The notes under the pieces are model-generated. The model searched no databases. It was not told the DNA's origin and saw only the letters and a program-made list of their open reading frames with translations. This document shows, piece by piece, positions 7,127 through 15,765 of a DNA stretch of 32,719 bases. Made by a program: the position numbers and the translations under genes. Position 1 is the stretch's first letter. Each line of letters begins with the position of its first letter. This stretch comes from Ruminococcus sp. GTDB lineage: Bacteria > Bacillota_A > Clostridia > Oscillospirales > Ruminococcaceae. The stretch covers positions 1 through 32,719 of the forward strand of contig NZ_JAIKXF010000014.1 of NCBI RefSeq assembly GCF_024684275.1. Direction: 5' to 3'.

Positions 7127-7673
7127 TATAGTACCCCTCCTTTTTTAAATAGTCTTTCAGCTTCCTGCGTACCCTGAAAAGGTAAGTAGCAGCCGTGCGT
7201 TCTTTTATACCATAATACTCTGATATTCTTGCAATACTGTCACCGTACCAGTACCGCCTTACGAATACTTTCCTGTGCAGCTCGTCCTGTGTTCTCAGAA
7301 AGCGGCTTATAGCCTCCGCGAGAGCTTTTTCCTCGCCGTTGTCCTCTCTGTAATCGGGGATACAATCGGAAAGCTCGTCAAGAGATACAGCAAAATCGCT
7401 GCTGCGCTTTTCCGCAGAATTATATTTGTACCTGTCAAGGGCTTTATTCTTGACCATATGGCAGAGATAGCTTTTCAGATCGGCAGGGCTGTCAGGGGGT
7501 ATCTTGTTCCACGCTTCATAATATGCGGAATTGATACATTCCTCAATATCCTCGGGGCTGGAAAGGATATTCCCTGCAATATAAAAGCACAGCCTTTCAT
7601 ATTTATGTTTAAGCTCTGCTATCGCCCTTTCATCTCTCTTGAAGAACAACTCAATTATTGATGCATCATTCAT
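7119..7673 (-). CDS. ECF-type RNA polymerase sigma factor (sigma-70 family)
   Basis: 184 residues. Region 2 spans about 8-85 (RDERAIAELKHKYERLCFYI, then EDIEECINSAYYEAWNKI, SYLCHMVKNKALDRYK). Region 4 spans about 122-175, with a helix-turn-helix around DSIARISEYYGIKERTAATY and the FRVRRKLKDYL tail. No region 1 or 3 is present, as expected for ECF factors. I chose the ATG at 7673 because AAAGGAGG lies 7 nt upstream; a longer frame to 7835 would run through the adhesin terminator. It probably directs RNA polymerase to a cell-envelope stress or surface regulon under control of the overlapping downstream membrane protein. Confidence 0.92.
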   Translation of the reverse strand: MNDASIIELFFKRDERAIAELKHKYERLCFYIAGNILSSPEDIEECINSAYYEAWNKIPPDSPADLKSYLCHMVKNKALDRYKYNSAEKRSSDFAVSLDELSDCIPDYREDNGEEKALAEAISRFLRTQDELHRKVFVRRYWYGDSIARISEYYGIKERTAATYLFRVRRKLKDYLKKEGYYNG

Positions 7674-7722
7674 GGCTGCGCCTCCTTTCCTGGAATGAGA
7701 GGTCCTCTTATCTATATATTTG

Positions 7723-7738
7723 ATTTCCCTCGGGAAAT
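7723..7738. promoter_or_regulatory. Perfect palindrome upstream of the sigma gene, possible operator
   Basis: ATTTCCCTCGGGAAAT is a perfect 7-bp dyad with a 2-bp centre. It lies about 50 bp upstream of the sigma-factor ATG and just upstream of an AT-rich TATATAGAT stretch that could be a -10. It could be an operator or part of an autoregulated promoter; no T-run suggests termination. Confidence 0.45.
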
Positions 7739-7763
7739 ATTTCACTTTTACAGAAATTTTTTC

Positions 7764-7800
7764 AGATAAAAGGAAAGCTGCCGGACTTTCGTCCGACAGC
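7764..7800 (-). terminator. Rho-independent terminator of the giant adhesin gene
   Basis: Minus-strand stem GCTGTCGGAC / GTCCGGCAGC with a GAAA loop (7777-7800), followed by TTTCCTTTTATC. It lies 31 bp after the adhesin stop codon and separates the adhesin from the sigma operon. Confidence 0.85.
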
Positions 7801-7831
7801 CTTATTGCTGATGTCATCTCATTCAGAGAGA

Positions 7832-10800
7832 TCAATCATCATTTCTCTTTCCCCTGCGAGCTGCAAAAGCGCTGCCTGCTGCAAGTGCGAGTATCGCAAA
7901 TGCTGCACTGATGCTCTTTACGCCTGTATTAGGAGAATTTGTAGTAGCCTTAGCCTTTGTAGTAGTTGCCTGCTTTGTTGTAGTTACTGTAGTAGTTGCA
8001 GGAACTGTAGTTGTTGTGGTATCTTCTGTGGTTGTAGTAGTCTCAGCTGTAGTTGTAGTGGTTCTTGATACCTCGTCATTATCCATTGTGGTAAATGTTG
8101 TTGTAGTTGCAGTAGTTGTTGTAGTAGTTGTTCTTGAGAGGTTCATACCTGCTACATCAGCAGTTGTTGTAGTGGTAACGATCGCCTCGTCTATCATTAT
8201 GATAGTCTGATCGGAGGTCGCCTTTCCGTCAACGGAAACTACCTTGCCGTCCACGATCTCGAATACGATATCTGTTGCCACAACAAAGCCTGTAGGAGCA
8301 GCTATCTCGCTGAGAGTATAGTTACCGTCTGTAAGCTTTATCTCTGTAGCAGATGTACCTGAGATCCATGAAGCAGCTGTACCTGTCTTCTTTACGAATA
8401 CAGCGTCCTTGCCAAGCTCGATATCGCCGTCCTTGAACTCAACGTCATTGCCGTTCTTGTCCTTACCTGAGATGCTGAGCTCAGCACCGGGCACCTCTGC
8501 ACCGTATGTATCCTGCTTGTCGATCTTCACCAGAGCAGTAACAGTAGTTGTTACAGTGGTTATCGGCGCTGTTGTTGTGGTGGTGGTTGTGGTGGTTGTA
8601 GTTGTAGTTGTAGTCGTTGTTGTGGTGGTAGTAGTTGTTGTAGTTGTGCTTGTAGTTGATGTTGTTGATGTAGTAGTTGTCGTTGTAGAAGTTGTTGTGC
8701 TTGTTGTTGAGGTCGTAGTTGTAGTGGTCGTAGTAGTTGTGGTAGCAGTCGTTGTTGTAGTTGTAGTAGTAACGATTATCTCGTCTATCATTTCAACTGT
8801 GTTATCAGACTTGCCGCCCTTGACTACCTTACCGTCCTTGACCTCGAATGTAACAGTTGTTGCCTTCTCATATCCATTCGGAGCTGCAAGCTCTTCCAGT
8901 GTATATGTTCCGTCTGCAACTGATACGATAGTCTTTTCGTCGCCTGAGAGCCATACAAGAGCACTTCCGACGCTGTTTACAGCTTCGCCGCCCTTGCCCA
9001 CATTGAGCTGACCGTCCTTGAAGGTGATAGCCTTGCCGTCTGAGCCCTTACCTGTGAGAGTAAGCTTAGCGCCCTTGACCTCCTTGCCGTTGAGGTCATC
9101 TACCTTGTTGATATTGACCTTAGCAAGTGTAGTTGTTGTGGTCGCTGTAGTTGTGGCAGTAGTTGTTGTGGTTGTTGATGTAGTTGTCGTTGTGGTTGTA
9201 GTAGATGTTGTGGTTGATGTAGTAGTTGTCGTAGTAGTTGTTGTTGTGCTTGTTGTTGATGTAGTGGTTGATGTAGTTGTGGTAGTAGTTGTTGTGGTGG
9301 TAGTAGTCGTTGTAGTTACAATTCTCTTATCTACCATTTCAACTGTATTATCGGACTTGCCGCCGCTTACTACCTTGCCGTCCTTGACAACAAATGTTAT
9401 CTTTGTTGCTGTCTCGTATCCGTTCGGAGCTGCAAGCTCATCGAGTACATAGGTACCGTCTTCAACTGATACGATAGTCTTTTCGTCGCCTGAGAGCCAT
9501 ACAAGAGCACTTCCGACGCTGTTTACAGCCTCGCCGCCCTTGCCCACATTGAGCTGGCCGTCCTTGAAGGTGATAGCCTTGCCGTCTGCGTCCTTACCTG
9601 TAAGGGTGATCTTAGCGCCCTTGACCTCCTTGCCGTTGAGGTCATCTACCTTGTTGATATTGACCTTAGCAAGTGTAGTTGTTGTAGTCGCTGTAGTTGT
9701 GGCAGTAGTTGTTGTGGTAGTGGTAGTAGTTGTTGTTGTAGTTGTTGTTGTGGTCGTAGTAGTTGTTGTAGTTGTGGTGGTTGTGGTTGATGTAGTAGTT
9801 GTGGTTGTAGTAGATGTTGTTGTTGATGTAGTAGTTGTCGTTGTAGGAGTTGTTGTGCTTGTTGTTGAGGTTGTTGATGTAGTAGTAGTTGTTGTAGTGG
9901 TGGTGGTAGTAGTTGTTGTGGTTGTAGTAGTAGTCGTTGTGGTAGTTGTAGTCGTTGCCTGAGCATCACAAACCTCGATAGCATTGCCTGCCTTATCTAC
10001 TAAGTAGTAGCCGTCAGCTGATGTCTTGTCGTGGTCAGCCTTGATGTCCTTACCGCTTGCGTCAACTATCTTGCTGTTCTTGATAGTGAACTCCAGTTCG
10101 GAAGAAATTACATCATAGACCTTTCCGCCGCTTGTGAACTGTTCGCCTGTTTCCCTGAGCGTGTATTTACCGTCCTTGAGTGCCTGTACGATCTTTGCAG
10201 TATCGCCTGATACCCACTGGATACCGATAACATTCTTATCGCTGTCGTAAACCTGTACGAAGTCCTTATCGCTGCTGTTAGCCGCAACGATAGAAGTCCA
10301 GTCAACGTCGGGATTTGTTATTTCAAGTGTAGCTCCCTTGATCTCGTTCTCGCCTGTAATATCCATTTTGCTGATAGTTATATAGTTAGCGTCCTCAATA
10401 ATGAGTTTATCGCCGCCCTCAGCAAATGAGGTCTTGCCGTTTGTTACAGCGTCAACCTTTGTGACCAGACCATTTTCAATAGTAAATGTGAACTTGGAAA
10501 CTACTGAATAGCCATTAGGAGCAACTGTCTCTTCGAGACTGTACTTGCCGTCCTTCAGACCTGTAAACTTTGTGCTGTTGCCTGTGAATGTTGTGGACTT
10601 ATCGTCCTTTGTCAGTGTCTTGTCGCCTACTGTTACACCTTCCAGTGTCTTGCCCTCGTCCTCTGCTGTAAGTACAAATGTTGCCTTACCTGCGGACTCG
10701 GGAATCTCCTCTGCGCCAAGTGCCTTCTTGTCGATAGTTATTCTTGAAACGTCGTCTGCAACAGTGATAGTCTTTCCGTCATCAGACTTCTTGACATCGC

Positions 10801-13800
10801 CTGTTGTAGCTGCTGTAACATCTGTTACAATGCCGTTCTTTACAGTGAAATCAAATGTTGATACTACTGTGTAGCCGTCGGGAGCAACTGTCTCTGTAAG
10901 AGTATACTTGCCGTCCTTGAGGTGTTCAAGAGTTGAGATATTGCCAACTATCTTAGCGGACTTGTCAGTGCTCTTCAGTGCATCTCCGCCGTTTATCTTT
11001 ACACCCTCAAGTGTGCCGTCCTTAGCAGTGAGCTGATACTCGACCTGTCCTGCTGACTCGTCGATAGCCTCGCCGCCTAAGTCTGTCTTATTGAGAGTAA
11101 TGATAGGAGCATCCTTGACTGTTACAGTAGTTCCGTCCTTTGATAACTCGGTAACGCCGTCTGTTACAGCGCTGACCTCAGTTACAAGACCGTTCTTAAC
11201 TGTGAATGTGAATTCGGATACTATAGAGTAGCCTGCGGGAGCTGTGTCCTCCTTGAGTGAGTATTTACCGTCCCTGAGGTACTCTATCTTAGTTGTGTTG
11301 CCTGTGAATGCTGCTGACTTAACAGAGCCGAGAGCCTCACCGCCGTTTATCTTGACGCCTGCGAGAGAGCCGTCTGAATCCTTAGCTGTAAGAGTGAACT
11401 CTGCTGCGCCGTCTGTTATCTCCTTGCCGCCGAGGTCAGTCTTGCTGATGTTCAGCACAGGAGCGTCCTCAACGACCAGCTTGCCCTTTTCGTCAACATA
11501 AGCTCTGCCTGTTGTTACAGATGATACATCTGTTACCTTGCCTTCCTTTACAGTAAATGTAAAGTCGCTTACTACTGAGAAGCCTGTAGGAGCGGTATCC
11601 TCACGGAGAGTATATGTACCGTCCTTGAGTCCCATGAATGTTGCAACGTTGCCGTCGAACTCGGAAGACTTAACTCCCTCGCCCAGCTCGTCGCCGTCGT
11701 TTATGCTTACGCCGCTGAGGTCTGAGCCCTCGCCTGCAATAAGTGTGAACTTAGCCTTGCCTGCCTCCTCGGGGATAGGTGTACCGCCGAGAGCCTGCTT
11801 GTCAAGCACGATAGTGTTCTTCTTTACGTTAAGGAGGCTTTCCTTATTGGAAGAAGCGTCCTTTATAACGCCGTCCTCGATAGTAAATGTCTTAGCAGCT
11901 GCCTTTTCGTAGCCCTTAGGAGCATTTACCTCCTCGAGAACATACTCGCCGTCCATAAGGCCCTTGAAGGTCTTGGAAGGAGTTGGCTTTGTGTTCCACT
12001 CAGCAGACTTGCCCTCTGCAAGAGTGTCAGCGTCCTTGATAACTACAGCAGGCTTGCCTGAAGCCATCTTGAATGTGAGCTTCATATCAGCGCCGTCGGT
12101 TGTGCCCGAAGGAGTTGTATTGCCGTCTGCATCAAAGTACTTGTCAATTGTTATCTCGGAAATGCTGTCTGTGATGATGAGCGAACCGTCATCAGCCACC
12201 TTTATTGCACCTGTTGTCTCGGACTTGACGCTTGACTTGTCAACTGCGCCGTCCTTAACTGTGAATGTGAATTCTGAATCTACCTTTGTATAGCCGTTGG
12301 GTGAAGCTGTCTCTCTGAGCACGTAATCGCCGTCCTCAAGACCGATTATGTCAGCCGCACCGCCTGTGAACTTGTATTCGCTGAGCTTCTCTGCCTTGAA
12401 AGCAGTTACCTTAGGAGCAGCTGCCTCATCGGCGTCAGCCACGATATTGAATACTCGTCCGTCCTCAAGCTCAAGCTTGTATGTACCGCCGCGAATGCCT
12501 GCGACTGTGAGCTTTGTGCCCGAAGCCTTGCCTGTTGCTGTATAAACGTTCTGCTCGTCGGAAACTGCATTTCCGTCAACAGTTACGTTTCTGAGTGTAG
12601 GACCGCTTATGGTGTAGCCCATGCCGTCCGCAGTATCATTTACTGTAAGGTTCTTGCCGTTGATCTCGAGAGGCATTGTCATTGAAGTCATTGCCTTTAT
12701 ATCGTCTGCGGAGTAATCTGTTATCACCTGGACCAGCTTGTCGCCGTCGTTCTTTACAAGAGTGAACTCAGCTCCCTCAACGATCTCGCCGCCAACGTCA
12801 GCCTTGCTTATTTTTATGGAAGAATCTAACTTCTTGTTAGGGATAGTGATGCCATTCTTGTCAGCCTCGAGCTTGCCGTCCTTGCGTGATACAGTGAACT
12901 TTACCAAGTCGCCTGACAGTGCATATCCGGCAGGAGCGCTGACCTCCTCAACAGTATAGTCGCCCTCGGGGAGACCTGTAAAGATTATCTCAGAGCCGTA
13001 GGATACCCACTCAAAGGCACTTCTTCCGTCCTCATTGTCTATGTTGTATTCAAGGTCCTCGCCTTCGTCCCAGCCGCGTCCGTCAGCAGTATAGTACTTA
13101 GGGCTGCGAGCCTTGACGCTTGCCATATTTACTGTTCCGCCGCCCGGTGTGACGCCTTTCAGTCTGAGACGTGCGCCGATGAGAGGATCGCCGTTTTCGT
13201 CCACCTTGTTGATCGAGAGTGTGAAGAGCTCGTTTACGACATCGATCTCAGCGCTCTTTTCATCAGAAGATACCGTGGTGACATCCTTGTTTCCCTTGAT
13301 AACTGTGACCGTTCCGCTGTCGAATCTGAACTCAACATCGTCTATTGACTGGTATCCTCTCGGAGCCTTCTCTGAGAGAACATAAATGCCGCTCGGGAGG
13401 TTTGTGAACTCGATGTCTGTAGCTGTCGTAGTCCACTTTATCGAATCAGCAGAATATATCGGAGCTGCTGCTGTGCCGTCGTCAAGGTTTGATGTAACGC
13501 CCTCATCAAGCTTAGCACCTGCGGTCTCCTTGGCAGTAAGGGTGAACTCAGCGCCCTCCTGCTTTTTCTTTGAGCTTTCAGTCTTGATAGAGCTGTCAGT
13601 CTCAGAGGTTATCTTGATAGTATCGTTATACTTTACGAATTTCAGCTTTGCAGGAACAGACTCGACGGTGAGAGTATTTATAACGCCGATCTCTCTGTTG
13701 CCTCCGCCGACGCCGTTTCCTGTATAGGATACCTCGTACTTGTCGGGAACCTGAGTTTCCACAGCATAGTAGAAATATGTATTGCCCTTGCCGTCGTCCT

Positions 13801-15259
13801 TCGGAAGTGCTGTCCACTTAGCTGTCCAGTCATCTGAGCTGTCGAGAGTCTTTGCGTCCAGCTTTTCAGCTGAAGGATCAGCGCTTACATTTGTGAGACC
13901 TGCCTTGTCAGCGCGGTAAAGAGTTACCTCGACCTTATCGCTGCTGTGCTTTTCATCTCCGTCGCTCCATGTCTTCTTTGCAGAAACGTCGATAGTTTCC
14001 TTTTCCGACACAGGGTTCATGAAAGGAGACATATGAGTCTCATTGTGGAGGCGGATATTCTGTGCGATGATAGTACCGCTCATGTTGTTCGGAACTACCT
14101 CACAGTCAGGTGCGAGCACACAGCCCCACGGCTCAGCGGTACCGCCGCTTCCTATCTCGCCCTCGTTCCATGAAGAGCCCTCATTGTAAATTATCTGAGT
14201 GCCTTCCTCAGCAGCGTTATAGAAGTTATAGATGATATTCGTACCGTTGAGAGCGCTGTCCTTTTCCTTGATGACAACGTGCTCAGCGGGCTCGGCAATA
14301 GTCCAGTAGGTCCATTCGGGAGTCCAGCTGAGCTTTGACTTGCCCTGAAGGTCGATATTTACCACGAGAGCCTGTTCACCCTTGAAGGTGCCGTCCTCGA
14401 AGTTGATGCCTGCCACCTTCAGTCCTCTGTACTGATCGAGTTGATCGGCAGTCAGATTGAGAACATTGGTACCCTCGGGATTGAGCATAAGGGTACCGAC
14501 CTGAGGCGGCTGATTGTTGCCGGGATCGTACTCGTTATAGTTGGGGTTATCCTCCCATGTTATGCTTGCATAGCTCTCGCCCATTGAAGCATATGACTTT
14601 GATCTTGTCTGGTAGTTAGCCTTTTCCTTTTCAAAGTCGATGAGCTTGCTGCCTGCGTGAGCCATATAGCTCTCTGCTTTTCCGGGACCGCCCGTATACA
14701 GCTCTATGGTATAATCGGCAGAAGGAGTTTTCAGCTTTACAGCCGAGCTCGTATCCTGAGGATACTGAAGATTCTCCTCGGGATAGCCTATAGAGAGCGT
14801 ACAGTCCGCAGGGAACATAAAGTCGCTCATATTTCCCAGCGAGAAGCCCTTTACCCCGTCGTTCTTAGCAGTGGTATCGTAAACGCCGCCCTCCTTGAAC
14901 TTGAAAGAGTCTCTGACGACGTTGAGAAGCCGTCCTGTGCCTTCTGTGTTGAGCTGTCCGTGATTTGCGCCCACAAGATAATTCGGCGCTGCGATATTAC
15001 CGTTGATGTGAGCACTGTCATTCATTGTTTCGATAGTATCGAAAGCAAACAAATGGAAGTCGCCTGCTATTCCAAGCGGGTTTCCTCTGTACCACATAGA
15101 CTCCTCATACGGCGTGTTGACGATCGGAAGCCCGTCAGCAGCGGTATCATCTGCATATGCAGAGAGCCCGAGGTCTGACGGCACCGTGTACATCACAGCC
15201 AGAAGTCCTGAGGTGACGCCGCTTATCAGGCGCTTCCCCAATGTTTTTTTCATGGTCAT
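7832..15259 (-). CDS. Giant cell-wall-anchored SpaA/Cna-B repeat adhesin (2475 aa)
   Basis: Signal peptide (about 1-36, ending AYA-DD), then a choice-of-anchor-A-like domain (about 50-410, starting near PLGIAGDFHLFAF), then a Cna-B domain (about 420-530, SAKKTWSDGD). About twelve SpaA-like prealbumin repeats follow. Each starts with a K-x-D type strand and ends in an E-box such as LKDGKYTLTETVAPDGY, expected to form Lys-Asn/Asp isopeptide bonds. Three poly-Thr tracts (near 1769-1862, 1982-2044 and 2164-2230) separate the last repeats. The C-terminus has SPNTG (2442-2446), a hydrophobic helix and a basic tail, a variant LPXTG sortase signal. No sortase gene is in the window. The start has AAAGGACGG upstream; ATG at 15253 is an alternative. 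Likely a long surface stalk for adhesion. Confidence 0.93.
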   Translation of the reverse strand: MTMKKTLGKRLISGVTSGLLAVMYTVPSDLGLSAYADDTAADGLPIVNTPYEESMWYRGNPLGIAGDFHLFAFDTIETMNDSAHINGNIAAPNYLVGANHGQLNTEGTGRLLNVVRDSFKFKEGGVYDTTAKNDGVKGFSLGNMSDFMFPADCTLSIGYPEENLQYPQDTSSAVKLKTPSADYTIELYTGGPGKAESYMAHAGSKLIDFEKEKANYQTRSKSYASMGESYASITWEDNPNYNEYDPGNNQPPQVGTLMLNPEGTNVLNLTADQLDQYRGLKVAGINFEDGTFKGEQALVVNIDLQGKSKLSWTPEWTYWTIAEPAEHVVIKEKDSALNGTNIIYNFYNAAEEGTQIIYNEGSSWNEGEIGSGGTAEPWGCVLAPDCEVVPNNMSGTIIAQNIRLHNETHMSPFMNPVSEKETIDVSAKKTWSDGDEKHSSDKVEVTLYRADKAGLTNVSADPSAEKLDAKTLDSSDDWTAKWTALPKDDGKGNTYFYYAVETQVPDKYEVSYTGNGVGGGNREIGVINTLTVESVPAKLKFVKYNDTIKITSETDSSIKTESSKKKQEGAEFTLTAKETAGAKLDEGVTSNLDDGTAAAPIYSADSIKWTTTATDIEFTNLPSGIYVLSEKAPRGYQSIDDVEFRFDSGTVTVIKGNKDVTTVSSDEKSAEIDVVNELFTLSINKVDENGDPLIGARLRLKGVTPGGGTVNMASVKARSPKYYTADGRGWDEGEDLEYNIDNEDGRSAFEWVSYGSEIIFTGLPEGDYTVEEVSAPAGYALSGDLVKFTVSRKDGKLEADKNGITIPNKKLDSSIKISKADVGGEIVEGAEFTLVKNDGDKLVQVITDYSADDIKAMTSMTMPLEINGKNLTVNDTADGMGYTISGPTLRNVTVDGNAVSDEQNVYTATGKASGTKLTVAGIRGGTYKLELEDGRVFNIVADADEAAAPKVTAFKAEKLSEYKFTGGAADIIGLEDGDYVLRETASPNGYTKVDSEFTFTVKDGAVDKSSVKSETTGAIKVADDGSLIITDSISEITIDKYFDADGNTTPSGTTDGADMKLTFKMASGKPAVVIKDADTLAEGKSAEWNTKPTPSKTFKGLMDGEYVLEEVNAPKGYEKAAAKTFTIEDGVIKDASSNKESLLNVKKNTIVLDKQALGGTPIPEEAGKAKFTLIAGEGSDLSGVSINDGDELGEGVKSSEFDGNVATFMGLKDGTYTLREDTAPTGFSVVSDFTFTVKEGKVTDVSSVTTGRAYVDEKGKLVVEDAPVLNISKTDLGGKEITDGAAEFTLTAKDSDGSLAGVKINGGEALGSVKSAAFTGNTTKIEYLRDGKYSLKEDTAPAGYSIVSEFTFTVKNGLVTEVSAVTDGVTELSKDGTTVTVKDAPIITLNKTDLGGEAIDESAGQVEYQLTAKDGTLEGVKINGGDALKSTDKSAKIVGNISTLEHLKDGKYTLTETVAPDGYTVVSTFDFTVKNGIVTDVTAATTGDVKKSDDGKTITVADDVSRITIDKKALGAEEIPESAGKATFVLTAEDEGKTLEGVTVGDKTLTKDDKSTTFTGNSTKFTGLKDGKYSLEETVAPNGYSVVSKFTFTIENGLVTKVDAVTNGKTSFAEGGDKLIIEDANYITISKMDITGENEIKGATLEITNPDVDWTSIVAANSSDKDFVQVYDSDKNVIGIQWVSGDTAKIVQALKDGKYTLRETGEQFTSGGKVYDVISSELEFTIKNSKIVDASGKDIKADHDKTSADGYYLVDKAGNAIEVCDAQATTTTTTTTTTTTTTTTTTTTTTTTTTSTTSTTSTTTPTTTTTTSTTTSTTTTTTTSTTTTTTTTTTTTTTTTTTTTTTTTTTTTATTTATTTTTLAKVNINKVDDLNGKEVKGAKITLTGKDADGKAITFKDGQLNVGKGGEAVNSVGSALVWLSGDEKTIVSVEDGTYVLDELAAPNGYETATKITFVVKDGKVVSGGKSDNTVEMVDKRIVTTTTTTTTTTTTTTTSTTTSTTSTTTTTTTTTTSTTTSTTTTTTTTSTTTTTTATTTATTTTTLAKVNINKVDDLNGKEVKGAKLTLTGKGSDGKAITFKDGQLNVGKGGEAVNSVGSALVWLSGDEKTIVSVADGTYTLEELAAPNGYEKATTVTFEVKDGKVVKGGKSDNTVEMIDEIIVTTTTTTTTATTTTTTTTTTTSTTSTTTSTTTTTTSTTSTTSTTTTTTTTTTTTTTTTTTTTTTTTTTAPITTVTTTVTALVKIDKQDTYGAEVPGAELSISGKDKNGNDVEFKDGDIELGKDAVFVKKTGTAASWISGTSATEIKLTDGNYTLSEIAAPTGFVVATDIVFEIVDGKVVSVDGKATSDQTIIMIDEAIVTTTTTADVAGMNLSRTTTTTTTATTTTFTTMDNDEVSRTTTTTAETTTTTEDTTTTTVPATTTVTTTKQATTTKAKATTNSPNTGVKSISAAFAILALAAGSAFAARRGKRNDD
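8570..8770 (-). repeat. ACN-codon tract encoding poly-Thr (67 codons)
   Basis: An uninterrupted run of Thr codons with scattered Ser and one Ala. On the plus strand it reads as a (GTN)n triplet repeat using GTT, GTA, GTG and GTC mixtures. It forms a linker between the last two SpaA-like domains of the adhesin, probably rigid and O-glycosylated. Confidence 0.9.
8771..9127 (-). repeat. Adhesin module copy B (357 bp)
   Basis: A 119-codon SpaA-like module (LAKVNINKVDDLNGKEVKGA onward) that is nearly identical to the 357-bp copy at 9317-9673 and exactly the same length. The largest identical block covers the VNSVGSALVWLSGDEKTIVSV segment and the first strand. Poly-Thr tracts flank both copies, so this is a recent in-gene duplication. 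Confidence 0.85.
9128..9316 (-). repeat. ACN-codon tract encoding poly-Thr (63 codons)
   Basis: Same composition as the other two tracts: mostly Thr with single Ser, and Ala near the C-terminal end just before LAKVNINK. It separates the two near-identical modules. Confidence 0.9.
9317..9673 (-). repeat. Adhesin module copy A (357 bp)
   Basis: Partner of the 8771-9127 module. Substitutions cluster in a few positions (for example KITLTGKDADG against KLTLTGKGSDG, and VEDGTYVLDE against VADGTYTLEE). Confidence 0.85.
9674..9955 (-). repeat. ACN-codon tract encoding poly-Thr (94 codons)
   Basis: The longest of the three Thr tracts, following the ninth SpaA-like repeat (after EVCDAQA). It contains single Ser, one Pro and two Ala. 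The trinucleotide periodicity makes it a candidate for length variation between strains. Confidence 0.9.
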
Positions 15260-15357
15260 TCCGTCCTTTCTGTTTCTATAAATGATTCCACAATTCCCCG
15301 TAATAACTTCCTGCCGCTTGTACGCTTCAGGATATAGTTACAGACTTTTGCAAATTA

Positions 15358-15386
15358 ATTATAACATACTCATATACAAATTGCAA
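15358..15386 (-). promoter_or_regulatory. Promoter of the adhesin gene
   Basis: Minus strand: -35 TTGCAA (15381-15386), 17-bp spacer, -10 TATAAT (15358-15363). The predicted start near 15351 gives a 5' leader of about 90 nt. Confidence 0.7.
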
Positions 15387-15532
15387 TATTTTAACATTAA
15401 CTAATAATTAGAAATTTTTCTTTCACTTTTGTGCAGTTTGTTGTCGAAAGGTCAGATTTTTCCGTGTTTGACAGCAGGTTCAACAAAGTTTCCTTTCATG
15501 TAGTCAACGCATCATCAAAAGCGGGGTGACTC

Positions 15533-15650
15533 GCATAAAATGGGCAGTTCCACTGATACAAAGGCGCTTTTATACAGCTTGTATTGCTTTTGTGGGATTT
15601 GTTTATACAAGCAGTCGAATTTTATGCAATCCGCACCAATTATGAACTGC
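15533..15650. other. Interleaved inverted repeats of unknown function in the divergent intergenic region
   Basis: Three perfect arm pairs occur in A-B-C-C'-A'-B' order: A 15533-15541 GCATAAAAT with A' 15619-15627; B 15544-15550 GCAGTTC with B' 15644-15650; C 15577-15584 GCTTGTAT with C' 15605-15612. A and B cross, which as RNA would be pseudoknot-like. The block lies upstream of the predicted promoters of both divergent genes, so it is not in either mRNA leader. It could be a small RNA, a mobile-element remnant or a protein-binding site. The rest of the 506-bp gap (15260-15765) holds the two promoters and no gene. Confidence 0.4.
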
Positions 15651-15680
15651 GTGTTAATTTCTTTCTGGAGAATCGGGCTA

Positions 15681-15709
15681 TTTACAAATTTTATAAAAGG
15701 TGATATGAT
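15681..15709 (+). promoter_or_regulatory. Promoter of the ECF S-component-like gene
   Basis: -35 TTTACA (15681-15686), 17-bp spacer, -10 TATGAT (15704-15709). A short hairpin CCTC/GAGG (about 15728-15739) and the AAGGAGG ribosome binding site lie in the approximately 50-nt leader. Confidence 0.7.
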
Positions 15710-15765
15710 ATTTATATTGTATTATATCCTCGCATGAGGAGTAGTAACAAGGAGGAAAATTTAAT

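Noticed and set aside
7674..7835. N-terminal extension of the sigma factor to a start at 7835
   Set aside because: It would include the adhesin terminator hairpin, while ATG 7673 has a strong ribosome binding site and gives the normal ECF length.
7911..9962. Long plus-strand frames rich in Val opposite the adhesin gene
   Set aside because: They are mirror images of the ACN (Thr) triplet tracts on the minus strand. They have no ribosome binding sites, and the minus-strand gene is continuous and has family signatures.
7832..15259. Frameshift or fusion artefact in the very long adhesin gene
   Set aside because: The frame is open from signal peptide to sorting signal, with regular repeats, a promoter and a terminator.
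15540..15737. 65-codon frame in the divergent intergenic region
   Set aside because: No ribosome binding site; it covers the inverted repeats and the S-component-gene promoter.
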